A stretch of 64,000 nucleotides of DNA from an uncultured Flavobacteriaceae bacterium (GCA_947494825.1 CANLWN010000005.1:248001-312000), one strand, 5' to 3'. Positions 1 through 8,652 are shown, counted from the stretch's first letter. Notes: generated by a model not told the origin, from the letters alone. Translations and numbers: made by a program.

Positions 1-544
1 TTATTGCAGCAATGTAGACCAAGGGAATTCCAGCATATGACCAATGGATCAGGGTTCCAAAAATACCCATTCCCAGTAATAAGTTCAATCCCCTGCAGAT
101 GCCCATATTGATCGGCCCTAGAAAGGCGTACTTTTTAGAAAAAGAATCATAGAGCACTATGGCCAGTGCTAATATCACGGCCAAAGTGCCACAAAGGACG
201 TTTACCCAAAAGGCCAGCAATATCCCTGCTAAAAGTAGGGAAAGCCCATAAAAAGAGGCCGCTTTTACAGAAACAAGTCCACTGGGGATAGGCCTTTCAG
301 GACGTTCCTTTCGGTCAATTTTCGCATCGAATACATCGTTCAACACGACCCCTGCAGCATATAGACAAACCGAAGAAGCTATCAAAAATACCAGTTTTAA
401 TGGAATGTCCGGGCCAATTGAAGAAAAATCGAAGCTTGAGCCATAGGCTCCTGCAATCGCCGAACCTGCCAAAATATCGGCCATTGCCGTTGGAAGATTG
501 GCCGGACGGGCAAGTCTTAAATACCCCTTGAAAACCGCGTTCAT
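1..544 (-). CDS. eboC: UbiA-like prenyltransferase EboC (partial, C-terminus beyond the window edge)
   Basis: Integral-membrane UbiA-superfamily protein; 181 codons are visible and no stop is reached. The ATG at 544 directly follows the TAA of the upstream gene with no spacer. The polar motif NDVFDAKID (N69, D70, D73, D77) followed by RKERPERPIP is the first aspartate-rich, Mg-pyrophosphate-binding motif of UbiA enzymes. Hydrophobic segments flank it on both sides. UbiA members transfer prenyl groups to aromatic or other acceptors. The order EboA-like, TatD-like, UbiA-like identifies it as EboC of the ebo cluster rather than a menaquinone or heme enzyme. The substrate is unknown. The second Asp motif lies outside the window. 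Confidence 0.85.
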   Translation of the reverse strand, partial: MNAVFKGYLRLARPANLPTAMADILAGSAIAGAYGSSFDFSSIGPDIPLKLVFLIASSVCLYAAGVVLNDVFDAKIDRKERPERPIPSGLVSVKAASFYGLSLLLAGILLAFWVNVLCGTLAVILALAIVLYDSFSKKYAFLGPINMGICRGLNLLLGMGIFGTLIHWSYAGIPLVYIAAI

Positions 545-1456
545 TTACGTTATTTTATCGGGATCCACCACTTTTGGCTGCTGGCCTCTTAGTACACTAT
601 TATCGTTAAACAGTTTGGTCTGGTCTACCCCCTTGGGTTGCAACCAATCGGATTCCTTCATTTTGCCATTTTTGCCAAAAGCATCCAGGGCGTTTTGATA
701 ACATGTTTTTACCACATCGATCCTGGGAATGCCACTATTGATCATTAAATTGGCAGTTTTTGGAACGGCCAGGGGATCGCTCACTCCCCAATCTGCGGAA
801 CTGTCCACAATGATGTTATCGCTCCCATATTTCTTGACCACGGCAACCATACGTTCATTGCCCATTTTGGTTTTTGGATATATCGTAAAGGCGGCTATAA
901 AACCTCTATCGAGTACGTCTTTCACCGTTTCTTCATTGTTATGATCAATAATGACCATGGAAGGGTCCAGGCCGTGCTCCAAGCAGACTTCCATACTCCG
1001 AAGCGTTCCTGCTTTTTTATCCCTATGAGGGGTATGTACCTGGACTACCATATTGAGTTCCTTAGCCATTTCCAACTGAATCCTAAAGTATTTATCCTCT
1101 GCGGGGGTTTGATCGTCATAGCCAATTTCCCCAATGGCAACTACGTTTTCTTTATGCATATATAGGGGCAAGAGCTCAATGACCTGTTCCGCCAAGGCCT
1201 CATTATTGGCCTCTTTGGAATTTAGGCCAATGGTGCAATAATGCCGTATTCCGAACTGACTGGCCCTAAAGGGCTCCCAGCCTACCAGACTACTGTAATA
1301 ATCCTGAAAAGAACCCACTTGGGTACGCGGTTGGCCCAACCAAAATGAAGGTTCAATAAGGGCAACTATTCCTGCTTGGGCCATGGCCTCATAATCATCC
1401 GTCGTTCGCGAGGTCATATGTACATGAGGGTCAATGAACATCATTTTGTTTTCCAT
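545..1456 (-). CDS. eboB: TatD-family metal-dependent hydrolase EboB
   Basis: TIM-barrel hydrolase of the TatD/amidohydrolase group, about 303 residues from the ATG at 1456. An earlier in-frame ATG at 1480 would overlap eboA by 22 bp; 1456 is preferred because only 2 bp then separate it from the eboA stop and the protein begins just before the first beta strand. Metal ligand pattern is intact: HVH near the N-terminus, Glu in GEIGYDD, His in QVHTPH, His in IDHNNEE and Asp in DSSADWG. TatD proteins are nucleases or esterases; in ebo clusters the substrate is not known. It is translationally coupled to eboA before it and eboC after it. Confidence 0.85.
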   Translation of the reverse strand: MENKMMFIDPHVHMTSRTTDDYEAMAQAGIVALIEPSFWLGQPRTQVGSFQDYYSSLVGWEPFRASQFGIRHYCTIGLNSKEANNEALAEQVIELLPLYMHKENVVAIGEIGYDDQTPAEDKYFRIQLEMAKELNMVVQVHTPHRDKKAGTLRSMEVCLEHGLDPSMVIIDHNNEETVKDVLDRGFIAAFTIYPKTKMGNERMVAVVKKYGSDNIIVDSSADWGVSDPLAVPKTANLMINSGIPRIDVVKTCYQNALDAFGKNGKMKESDWLQPKGVDQTKLFNDNSVLRGQQPKVVDPDKIT

Positions 1457-1458
1457 AC

Positions 1459-2316
1459 TCAATTCTTTAAAGTCTCCCAAGTTAGTTGTTTGTCCCGAAT
1501 CCGTGTTACCAAATGGGGATATCTTTTGATCAATACTTTGGCTTCCGGTTTGTCCGAATCGCTACAGCAAAGTACTCCCGCCATGTTCTCCACAGGGTTA
1601 TGGCTCTTCAATAAACGTTCCATGTCCTGCAAGAGTACCTCGTTCAAAAAAGCGCCGACCGGGCGCCAAAAATAAGGGTCAATATCCCTTGATGCGGCCC
1701 AGCGTTCGTGCGCATAGTCCGATATGATCCGGGCAAGTTCGCTATTGGCCCTTTTATCGATAGCAACAATGTCCTGCAAGTTCTGTTGCATAAAAGCCGC
1801 TTTTAGATACATCTGGTTCCATTCCTGATCATTAAAATATAGGGCAGGATAAGGGTTTTTTAAAGCGATGGCATTAAAAACGGTTGCGATGTTGGTTCTT
1901 AAGGCCTCCACCGCGGTGCTTTTATAGTTTTGGGCATTGGGTAGCAGGACCAGAAATTTGAGCAGTGCAATCAGTTCCTCGGTATCCGCCACTTGAATGA
2001 TATTGGCCACCTTTGGGGCAAAAAATGCCTCATTATGCCCTAAGACCTCGGCCAAGAGGTAAATCCTGGCCACTTGCTGCATATTACCGCGTTGAACTTT
2101 TAGGTATTCCAGTAAATCGGAGTCGCTGTTGTCCAAAGCAAGCGCGGTACTCCGGTCTACCTTGGATGCTATTAAACTATAGGTTAGATACAACTCCCGA
2201 GCAGATTCTTCCTCAATGATCTTCTCGATCTTATCACGGAACCAAATTTTAGTGTCATTGTCCAGACCACTCTCTACAATTGTGGCCAACTGTGTACGTA
2301 CATTTTCCAATCGCAT
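1459..2316 (-). CDS. eboA: EboA domain-containing protein
   Basis: 285-residue soluble, mostly helical protein with no signal peptide or membrane segment. I recognise it as EboA from overall sequence character (N-terminal region with ARELYLTYSLIASKV, C-terminal PYFWRPVGAFLNEV) and from its place as first gene before TatD-like and UbiA-like genes. EboA has no established biochemical activity. The ebo cluster of Nostoc punctiforme has been implicated in moving a scytonemin precursor to the periplasm, and related clusters occur in other bacteria and in eustigmatophyte plastids. It is the promoter-proximal gene here, divergent from miaE across about 200 bp. Confidence 0.75.
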   Translation of the reverse strand: MRLENVRTQLATIVESGLDNDTKIWFRDKIEKIIEEESARELYLTYSLIASKVDRSTALALDNSDSDLLEYLKVQRGNMQQVARIYLLAEVLGHNEAFFAPKVANIIQVADTEELIALLKFLVLLPNAQNYKSTAVEALRTNIATVFNAIALKNPYPALYFNDQEWNQMYLKAAFMQQNLQDIVAIDKRANSELARIISDYAHERWAASRDIDPYFWRPVGAFLNEVLLQDMERLLKSHNPVENMAGVLCCSDSDKPEAKVLIKRYPHLVTRIRDKQLTWETLKN

Positions 2317-2498
2317 GGCAGCACTTATAAACTTAGAAATTATTCTTGATTGCTCGGGAATCCTGCATTCTTATACAATCCACGATAAGGATATAAAAAT
2401 AAAACTAATTCTTATTGAAATGCACAAAACTTCGACATATGTACCTAGAATTATCATAAAGTGCGAGCTCTGCATTATGACCTTAGTTACATTCTTTC

Positions 2499-2506
2499 TA
2501 TTTTTG
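2499..2506 (+). promoter_or_regulatory. -7 promoter element upstream of miaE
   Basis: TATTTTTG matches the Bacteroidota -7 consensus TAnnTTTG exactly and lies 15 bp before the miaE ATG at 2522. No clear TTTG -33 box is seen. Its position argues against the longer upstream reading frame that would put the start at 2216. A short GCCC/GGGC stem falls in the predicted leader. Confidence 0.45.
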
Positions 2507-2521
2507 CCCAAAAACAGGGCA

Positions 2522-3103
2522 ATGCTAGGCTTAAAACTACCCACAGACCCACGTTGGGTGAATATTGTGGAAAAGAATATTGAGGAAATCCTTACAGATC
2601 ATGCCTACTGTGAGCAGAAAGCGGCAAGTACGGCCATTTCCTTGATTATTGGGTTTCCGGAAAAATCCGAACTGGTACAGGAAATGACGGCCTTGGCCCG
2701 GGAGGAAATGGCCCATTTCAAAATGGTCCATGACAGGATTATAGCCCGTGGCTGGACCTTGGGTAGGGAACGCAAGGATGCCTACGTGCTGCAACTCATG
2801 AAGTTCTTTCCCAAAGGTGGTAGCCGAAATACGCATTTGGTCCACAAACTGTTGTACGCAGCGCTAATCGAGGCGAGGAGTTGCGAACGTTTCCGATTGC
2901 TTTCAGAAAACATCCAAGATCAGGAACTGGCCACCTTCTATCGCGACCTCATGGTAAGTGAGGCCAATCATTATACCATGTTCCTGGCCTTTGCCAGAAA
3001 ATATGGTAATCGCGAAGAGGTCGATAAAAAATGGCAAGAGCTTCTGGTGTATGAGGCTACAATCATGAAAGACCTGGGAAAAAAAGAGACCATACACGGG
3101 TAG
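2522..3103 (+). CDS. miaE: tRNA-(ms2io6A37) hydroxylase MiaE
   Basis: 193-residue non-heme di-iron monooxygenase that hydroxylates the isopentenyl group of 2-methylthio-N6-isopentenyladenosine at tRNA position 37. Ferritin-like ligand set is complete: E31, E62 and H65 (EEMAHF), E117, E147 and H150 (SEANH). The frame is open upstream to 2216, but MLGLKLPTDPRWV is the expected family N-terminus and a promoter element sits at 2499-2506, inside the upstream extension. The gene is monocistronic, divergent from eboA and convergent with ppx, which starts its stop codon 34 bp further on. Confidence 0.93.
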   Translation: MLGLKLPTDPRWVNIVEKNIEEILTDHAYCEQKAASTAISLIIGFPEKSELVQEMTALAREEMAHFKMVHDRIIARGWTLGRERKDAYVLQLMKFFPKGGSRNTHLVHKLLYAALIEARSCERFRLLSENIQDQELATFYRDLMVSEANHYTMFLAFARKYGNREEVDKKWQELLVYEATIMKDLGKKETIHG

Positions 3104-3137
3104 TCCTACTATAACAGAGGGTGCCAGGTCTGGGATA

Positions 3138-4046
3138 TTATTGGGTTTTGTTCAACCAGCCATCACCAAAGTGGTACAAGGTTTTGATCATGCCGTCCGA
3201 TAGGCCTATTTTGGGCACATGGATCTTTTTTGCCCCACTCCATTTGGCGGCCGATAAATAGATCCGTGCTGCGGGAATGATAACATCTGCCCGATCGGGA
3301 TTAAGGCCCAATTCCAACAGTCTGTCCTCGTAGCTCATACTTTCCAAAAATCGGTATTGTGCGTTTAACCAGATATAGGACAAGGGCTCCCCTTCCTTTC
3401 TCCCGGACATCTTGTGCAGTTTGTTGATGTTGCCTCCGGACCCAATTATGGATATTGGGGACAGATCAACGGTATGTTGGGCTATCCAATCTTCCAATTG
3501 TTCCCAAGTAGCATCGGCGACCATTTCGTTCAGAAGGCGTACCGTGCCTATCTTAAAGGATTTTGATACCCGTATTTTGCCCCTTGTGAAAACCGTAAAT
3601 TCCGTGCTTCCACCGCCCACATCTATATACAAATAGGCCCGATCTCTTTCAATCAGTTCTTTCAAATCCGTTGAGGCAATAATAGTGGCCTCCTGTTTTC
3701 CATCTATAATGACGATCCGGATTCCGCTCTCCTGGTGGATTCTTTCAATAATCTCCGAGCCATTGGACGCCTCGCGCATAGCGGAGGTGGCACAGGCCAT
3801 GTATTTTTCTACCCCGTGTACTTCCATTAATAGTTTAAATGCCTTCATGGTCTTCACCATGCGTTCCGTATGGTAATCCGATATTTTACCTTTTGTAAAG
3901 GCATCCTCTCCCAACCTAACGGGAATGCGGATCAGTGCACTTTTACGGAATTTCGGTTCCTGTTTGCCCTCTTCCAGCACATTCTGGATCAAAAGTCGGA
4001 TGGCATTGGAACCGATATCTATAGCCGCAAATTTTCTGACCTTCAA
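3138..4046 (-). CDS. ppx: Ppx/GppA family exopolyphosphatase
   Basis: 302-residue ASKHA-fold phosphatase of the short form, without the C-terminal HD-like domains of E. coli Ppx. Phosphate-1 motif IDIGSNAIRL (residues 9-18), Glu119 in the GKQEATII segment, phosphate-2 motif DVGGGSTEF (142-150) and GSGGNINKL later. The family removes terminal phosphates from polyphosphate or hydrolyses pppGpp. Location 11 bp downstream of ppk1 in the same operon favours polyphosphate turnover; pppGpp hydrolysis cannot be excluded. Confidence 0.9.
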   Translation of the reverse strand: MKVRKFAAIDIGSNAIRLLIQNVLEEGKQEPKFRKSALIRIPVRLGEDAFTKGKISDYHTERMVKTMKAFKLLMEVHGVEKYMACATSAMREASNGSEIIERIHQESGIRIVIIDGKQEATIIASTDLKELIERDRAYLYIDVGGGSTEFTVFTRGKIRVSKSFKIGTVRLLNEMVADATWEQLEDWIAQHTVDLSPISIIGSGGNINKLHKMSGRKEGEPLSYIWLNAQYRFLESMSYEDRLLELGLNPDRADVIIPAARIYLSAAKWSGAKKIHVPKIGLSDGMIKTLYHFGDGWLNKTQ

Positions 4047-4057
4047 AACAATACGGT

Positions 4058-6139
4058 TTAGGAATTTAACTTTTGTAGGTAGTAGTCATACGTGGCAAAT
4101 TGGGACCTTACCTTAAATTTGTCATTTTTTCGGTAGGCATTGTCCTGTTTTTCCGTAAAGACCCTGGCCTTTACATTATCGTTCCATGAGATCTCAAAGG
4201 TTTCGATCAACTCCTGTTTTATCTCCGGATCATAAATAGGACAGCCTACCTCCACCCGGTAGTCCAGGTTACGTGTCATCCAATCGGCAGATGAGATATA
4301 TACTTTCGGGTCCTGATCGTTCCCAAAGATAAATACTCTGGGGTGCTCCAGAAACTTGTCCACCACGCTAATGGCCTCAATATTCTCGCTCATGTCCTCC
4401 ACTCCCGGAATTAAGCAGCAAACGCCCCTGACGATCAATTGAACCTTAACCCCTGCCCTACTGGCCTCATACAATTTGTCTACCATTTTGTATGAGGTCA
4501 GGCTGTTCATTTTTATCCTAATAAAGGCCTCCTTGCCCACAATCGCATTGGCAATTTCGTTTTCCATCAATTTTTCGAATACATTGCTGGTATAGTGGGG
4601 AGAGACGATAAGATGTTTGTATTTTTTGATCTTATAGGTGGTTTCAAAGAAATCGAACACCTTGTTCAATTCCTTCAGGATTTTGTCATTTGCCGTAAAC
4701 AAGGTGTAATCTGTGTAAATTTTGGCCGTGGATTCATTAAAATTGCCCGTGCTTACAAAACCATATCTCCTAAGTCCTTTATCTTCTTCCCGTTCGATCA
4801 GGCAAATTTTGCTGTGTACCTTAAGGCCCGGTACCCCAAAGATCAATCGGATTCCCTCTGCCTGTAGTTGCTCCGCATATTGAATGTTGGCCTGTTCATC
4901 AAAGCGGGCCTGCAACTCTATCTGCACCGTAACCTGTTTTCCATTCTTTGCGGCATTGATCAAGGAAGCCGCCACCTGCGAATTGTTGGCCAAGCGATAT
5001 ACGGTAATCTTGATACTTTTCACCTTGGGATCCAAGGCTGCTTCCCTCAAAAATTTTATGACATAGGAAAAGGTATGATAAGGGGTGTACTGCAAATAAT
5101 CGCGCTGGGAAATCTGTTCCAAGACGCTGCCCTCCAAATTGAAGCCTTTGACGGGAAGTGCGGTGATCTTTTTATACATCAAATCTTCCCTGCCCAGACT
5201 GGGAAAGCCCATATAGTCCCTTCTATTGTGATAACGCCCGCCGGGAATAACACTATCCGTATCCGCTATATGCATTTTCTCCTTGAGAAATTGAAGCGTA
5301 TCCCTTGCTATGCTCTTGTCATAAACAAAGCGGACAGGGTTGCTGATCTTGCGGTGCTCCACACTGCTGGATATCTTTTCGATAAAACTTTTACTCAGAT
5401 CGTTGTCCATATCGAGTTCGGCATCCCGGGTAATCTTGATCATATGGGCCGAGATGGACTTGTAATCGAACATATTGAAGATGCTATCCAGCGAGTACCG
5501 GATCAAATCGTCCAGTACGATGATGTGATTTTTGTCGCCTTCCTTGGGAAACACCACGAAACGGTCTATCCCCTTTGGAATCTCTATGAGGGCATAGCGC
5601 AATTCCTTTGACGGTTCCGGCGGGGAACCATCCTCCGTTTTCAATACTATTTTTACAGCCAGGTAGGCCGCGGTATCATTTAAGGTAGGAAAGCGCGTAA
5701 GGTCATTTAAAATAATCGTCATTAGGACAGGGCTCACCTTTTGCGCAAAATAATTCTTCGCAAATTCGGCCTGCTCCTCGGAGATTTCGGTTTCATTGAT
5801 CATAAAAATATTCTGGGCCTCCAGTTCCCGTTCAATATCTCCTAGAACCTCCAAGCTTTCGGCCTGTTGCTTAATAACGATTTTGGTGATTTCTTCCAAC
5901 AGATCTTTTGCCGTTTCCCCTCCCAATACGCGCTTGCCCGACTTCCCCGCGTCAACAATCCGCTTTACCGTGGCATAACGCACCTTGAAAAACTCGTCCA
6001 AGTTATTGGAAAATATGCCGAGAAACCGAATGCGTTCTATAAGGGGAACCTTTTTGTCCGCACTTTCCTGCAATACCCTTTCATTAAAGCGCAACCAGCT
6101 AATTTCCCTATTAATGTATTGGTTTTTGACTTTCTTCAT
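4058..6139 (-). CDS. ppk1: Polyphosphate kinase 1
   Basis: 693-residue PPK1, which polymerises the gamma-phosphate of ATP into polyphosphate. The N-terminal domain INREISWLRFNERVL is diagnostic. The two phospholipase-D-like C-terminal domains carry the autophosphorylated His442 in LKVHSKI and a second His near 599 (LEHPRVFIFG) followed by SSADWMTRNLDYRVEV. Length equals the usual about 690. The ATG overlaps the sixA stop by one base (TAATG), indicating translational coupling, and ppx follows after 11 bp. The operon therefore holds both synthesis and probable degradation of polyphosphate. Confidence 0.97.
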   Translation of the reverse strand: MKKVKNQYINREISWLRFNERVLQESADKKVPLIERIRFLGIFSNNLDEFFKVRYATVKRIVDAGKSGKRVLGGETAKDLLEEITKIVIKQQAESLEVLGDIERELEAQNIFMINETEISEEQAEFAKNYFAQKVSPVLMTIILNDLTRFPTLNDTAAYLAVKIVLKTEDGSPPEPSKELRYALIEIPKGIDRFVVFPKEGDKNHIIVLDDLIRYSLDSIFNMFDYKSISAHMIKITRDAELDMDNDLSKSFIEKISSSVEHRKISNPVRFVYDKSIARDTLQFLKEKMHIADTDSVIPGGRYHNRRDYMGFPSLGREDLMYKKITALPVKGFNLEGSVLEQISQRDYLQYTPYHTFSYVIKFLREAALDPKVKSIKITVYRLANNSQVAASLINAAKNGKQVTVQIELQARFDEQANIQYAEQLQAEGIRLIFGVPGLKVHSKICLIEREEDKGLRRYGFVSTGNFNESTAKIYTDYTLFTANDKILKELNKVFDFFETTYKIKKYKHLIVSPHYTSNVFEKLMENEIANAIVGKEAFIRIKMNSLTSYKMVDKLYEASRAGVKVQLIVRGVCCLIPGVEDMSENIEAISVVDKFLEHPRVFIFGNDQDPKVYISSADWMTRNLDYRVEVGCPIYDPEIKQELIETFEISWNDNVKARVFTEKQDNAYRKNDKFKVRSQFATYDYYLQKLNS

Positions 6140-6624
6140 TATCTAAGTTGTTTTGGGAAAAGGGTATGTTTGGTGATGCCCTTATCTGCATCTTTCCAGT
6201 GGTCAATATTGAAATTTATCTGTACCAGGCCAGAGGTGGGAACATTGTCTATGGAGGTACTGCCATAGGTATTGGCCACATTGGTAAAGGCATAATTGTG
6301 CCCAAATAACATTACCGTATCCAGGGTGTCGTCCAAATTGGTCACGAAGGTAAAGACGCTCTCCCCTGAAAAATCGTACAGGAAATCGGTAAGCTGAAAG
6401 GAAGTAAAGGGGAAATCGAGTCCACGTAAAAAGATCATACAGGTGTGCAGTGCCCTGTTGGCAGGGCTGGAAAAAATGGCATCGGGAAGTACGCCCAGAG
6501 ATTTAAATTCTGAAAGTACCAAATGGCCATCCCGAATTCCCCTTTCTTTCAGGGGCCTATCCTTGTCATTGACTTGATACTCCCAAGAGGACTTTCCGTG
6601 CCGTACTAAAATTAATCGCTTCAT
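6139..6624 (-). CDS. sixA: SixA-type histidine phosphatase
   Basis: 161-residue phosphohistidine-dependent phosphatase. LVRHGKSSW holds the catalytic RHG (R8, H9, G10), SSPANRALHTC the second Arg, and LFGHNYAFTN the second catalytic His. Small size and absence of extra domains fit SixA, which in E. coli acts on phosphohistidine in signalling or PTS proteins. First gene of the sixA-ppk1-ppx operon. A role acting on phosphohistidine of PPK1 is tempting but only inference. The region directly upstream of its start is repeat-derived DNA. Confidence 0.85.
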   Translation of the reverse strand: MKRLILVRHGKSSWEYQVNDKDRPLKERGIRDGHLVLSEFKSLGVLPDAIFSSPANRALHTCMIFLRGLDFPFTSFQLTDFLYDFSGESVFTFVTNLDDTLDTVMLFGHNYAFTNVANTYGSTSIDNVPTSGLVQINFNIDHWKDADKGITKHTLFPKQLR

Positions 6625-6933
6625 TATTGCTAGTTGATGGTCTGTGGGTTTCTGGTTTAAGAACCTACCATTTTTTATTGCTAATTGTTCATTGTTTACT
6701 GCTAACCGTCAATGGTCCACGTTTAAAGGTTCGAGATTCTTCGCTTCGCTGCGCTCATCTCTGAATGACAATGCACATTGATTTGTCATTCCGAGCCTGC
6801 GAGGAATCTCTGGTACCATTACCTACTGCTTACTGTCTACTGCCTACTGCCTACTGTCTACTGTTATAAGTTTCAGGTTCAAGGTTGGGCATTATTTATT
6901 GATCATTGATTATTGCTAATTGTTCATTGATGC
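6625..6933. repeat. Intergenic repeat block between pdxH and sixA (heptad arrays plus REP-like palindrome)
   Basis: 309 bp without a credible gene. Heptad arrays flank a central REP-like element at 6733-6810. The clearest stretch is TACTG recurring at 6824, 6831, 6838, 6845, 6852 and 6859, exactly every 7 nt with the other two bases drifting. The block lies directly upstream of the sixA start, so the promoter of the polyphosphate operon must lie in it or upstream in pdxH. I found no clear TAnnTTTG box. Confidence 0.8.
6733..6810. repeat. REP-like palindrome, family A, copy 1
   Basis: Arms GAGATTCTTCGC...CTGAATGACA and TGTCATTCCGAG...GAGGAATCTC are imperfect inverted repeats around a spacer of about 15 bp. 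Copy 2 at 8653-8730 is nearly identical, including the preceding GTTTAAAGGTTC. It could fold into a long hairpin in RNA from either strand. Confidence 0.85.
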
Positions 6934-7581
6934 CTACGGTGCCAAACGTTCTATTTTCCAGTTGTAATCCGCTTGTAGGTTATACCGTATTCTGTCATGC
7001 AGCCTATTGGGTCTGCCCTGCCAGAACTCTAGGGAAACTGGTTTAACGATATATCCGCCCCAAAAGTTTGGTCTTTCTATTTCCTTGCCCTCGTATTCCT
7101 TTTCCAGTTTTCGCAGGCCTTCTTCCAATTCCTCGCGAGATTGGATTACGGCACTTTGGTCGGACACGATAGCGCCCAATTTACTGCCTTCCGGCCTCGA
7201 TTCAAAATACCCATCGGACAAATTAGCCGCTATTTTTTCGACCTTCCCTTTTATGATAATTTGCCGTTCCATATTGGGCCAAAAAAAAGAAAGGCATACA
7301 TTGGGGTTCTTGGCTATGGCCTTCCCCTTTTCACTTTCGTAGTTGGTGTAAAAAATAAAGCCCTCAAAGGTGTATTTTTTTAGCAGGACTACCCTGTTTT
7401 TTGGAAAACCGTCCAAACCCATGGTGGAAAGCGTCATCGCATTGGGTTCATCCACGCCCTCAGAAGCTTCCACCTCATAGAACCATCGCTGAAAAAGCTC
7501 CATGGGATTATCGGAAATGGAATCCTCACTAAGCGCGCTTTTGGTATACGTTTTCCTATAGTTTCCTAGGTCCTTTTGCAT
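6934..7581 (-). CDS. pdxH: Pyridoxamine 5'-phosphate oxidase
   Basis: 215-residue FMN enzyme converting pyridoxamine or pyridoxine 5'-phosphate to pyridoxal 5'-phosphate, the last step of B6 synthesis and salvage. Family landmarks: MTLSTMGLDGFPKNRVVLLK (FMN and substrate contacts), GFIFYTNYESEKGKA, FFWPNMERQIIIKGKVEK, and the C-terminal EFWQGRPNRLHDRIRY segment whose Arg-x-His contacts PLP. Length is standard. Repeats flank it on the 3' side; rnz lies 60 bp upstream on the same strand, so the two may be co-transcribed. Confidence 0.95.
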   Translation of the reverse strand: MQKDLGNYRKTYTKSALSEDSISDNPMELFQRWFYEVEASEGVDEPNAMTLSTMGLDGFPKNRVVLLKKYTFEGFIFYTNYESEKGKAIAKNPNVCLSFFWPNMERQIIIKGKVEKIAANLSDGYFESRPEGSKLGAIVSDQSAVIQSREELEEGLRKLEKEYEGKEIERPNFWGGYIVKPVSLEFWQGRPNRLHDRIRYNLQADYNWKIERLAP

Positions 7582-7641
7582 TTTACATCAATTCAAAAAC
7601 AAGATAAACAAAGTTGGGCAAAAGATGGCAAATTGCGCACA

Positions 7642-8547
7642 TCAAAACTCGAACACTTTTCCATCATCCGACAGTTCCACCCTATCAAAAATTTCTTGGG
7701 CTTCCTCCTTAAAAAGGTCAATGGATTTGTAGCGTGTGGAATAATGGCCCAGAATCAATTGCCCCACCCCCGCCGCCTTGGCTATGGAAGCAGCCTCTTT
7801 GGCGGTGGAATGCTTTGTTTTTGTGGACAAATGGGCCTCCGAATCCAAAAAGGTAGATTCGTGATAGAGGACATCCACATTTTTAATCATTGGCACAATT
7901 TCGGGGGCATGGCCCGTGTCGCTGCAATAGGCATAGCTCTTTGGTTTTGGCGGGTCCAAGGTGAGCTCCGCGTTCGGTATCAGGGTACCGTCGTCCAATG
8001 TTATGTCGTCCCCATTTTTGATGCCATTATAGTTGTACTTGCCTATTCCATATCGTTGTACCTCGGCCAGGTTTAACTTACGAGGGCCCACTTTTTCGCG
8101 GAACAGGAAGCCATTGGTATATACCCTGTGCTTCAAAGGAATGGTAGTAACGGTAAGTTTGTCGTCCTCCAAAATGCGTTCTGGTTTTTTTGAGGTCATT
8201 TCGTGGAAGATCAAAGGATAATCGGTCCATGAGTCCCCTAACTTCAAAAGCAGGGTTATGGCCTCTTTGATGCCCTTTGGGCCATAGATATGCAATTCCT
8301 TCTTTCTTCCCAATAACCTAAAAGTGGAAATAAGACCGGGCAGGCCAAAAAAATGGTCGCCGTGCAAATGGGAAATAAATATGTGGTCTATCTTGGAAAA
8401 TTTTAGCTTGCTCTTGCGCAGTTGTACCTGTGTGCCCTCCCCGCAGTCTATCAAAAAAAGCTGTCCCTTCAGTTCAAGGATCTGTGCGGTAGGGTTCGTT
8501 AGGGTACGTGGTGTAGCGGCATAACAACCCAGGATGTGTAATTTCAT
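7642..8547 (-). CDS. rnz: Ribonuclease Z
   Basis: 301-residue metallo-beta-lactamase-fold endonuclease that trims the 3' end of tRNA precursors. Zinc motif HLHGDH at residues 60-65, then the GPRKLNL segment that belongs to the flexible-arm region, SDTGHA, HEST and LGHYSTRY supplying the remaining ligands. Short-form (about 300 residue) RNase Z. A heptad array GTTnnnG begins 6 bp upstream of its start codon, so its leader and possibly its promoter consist of repeat DNA. The bona fide rnz is this gene, not the small STAS-like gene at 9611. Confidence 0.94.
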   Translation of the reverse strand: MKLHILGCYAATPRTLTNPTAQILELKGQLFLIDCGEGTQVQLRKSKLKFSKIDHIFISHLHGDHFFGLPGLISTFRLLGRKKELHIYGPKGIKEAITLLLKLGDSWTDYPLIFHEMTSKKPERILEDDKLTVTTIPLKHRVYTNGFLFREKVGPRKLNLAEVQRYGIGKYNYNGIKNGDDITLDDGTLIPNAELTLDPPKPKSYAYCSDTGHAPEIVPMIKNVDVLYHESTFLDSEAHLSTKTKHSTAKEAASIAKAAGVGQLILGHYSTRYKSIDLFKEEAQEIFDRVELSDDGKVFEF

Positions 8548-8652
8548 ATGTTGGTTCCTGGTTTAGGGTTAGAGGTTCAAGGTTTCTGGTTTAAGGTTTA
8601 AGAACGGGTCATTTTTTATTGCTTATTGTTCACTGCCCATGTTTAAAGGTTC

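Noticed and set aside
4868-5611. 247-codon open frame on the + strand
   Set aside because: Antisense to ppk1 with no family features.
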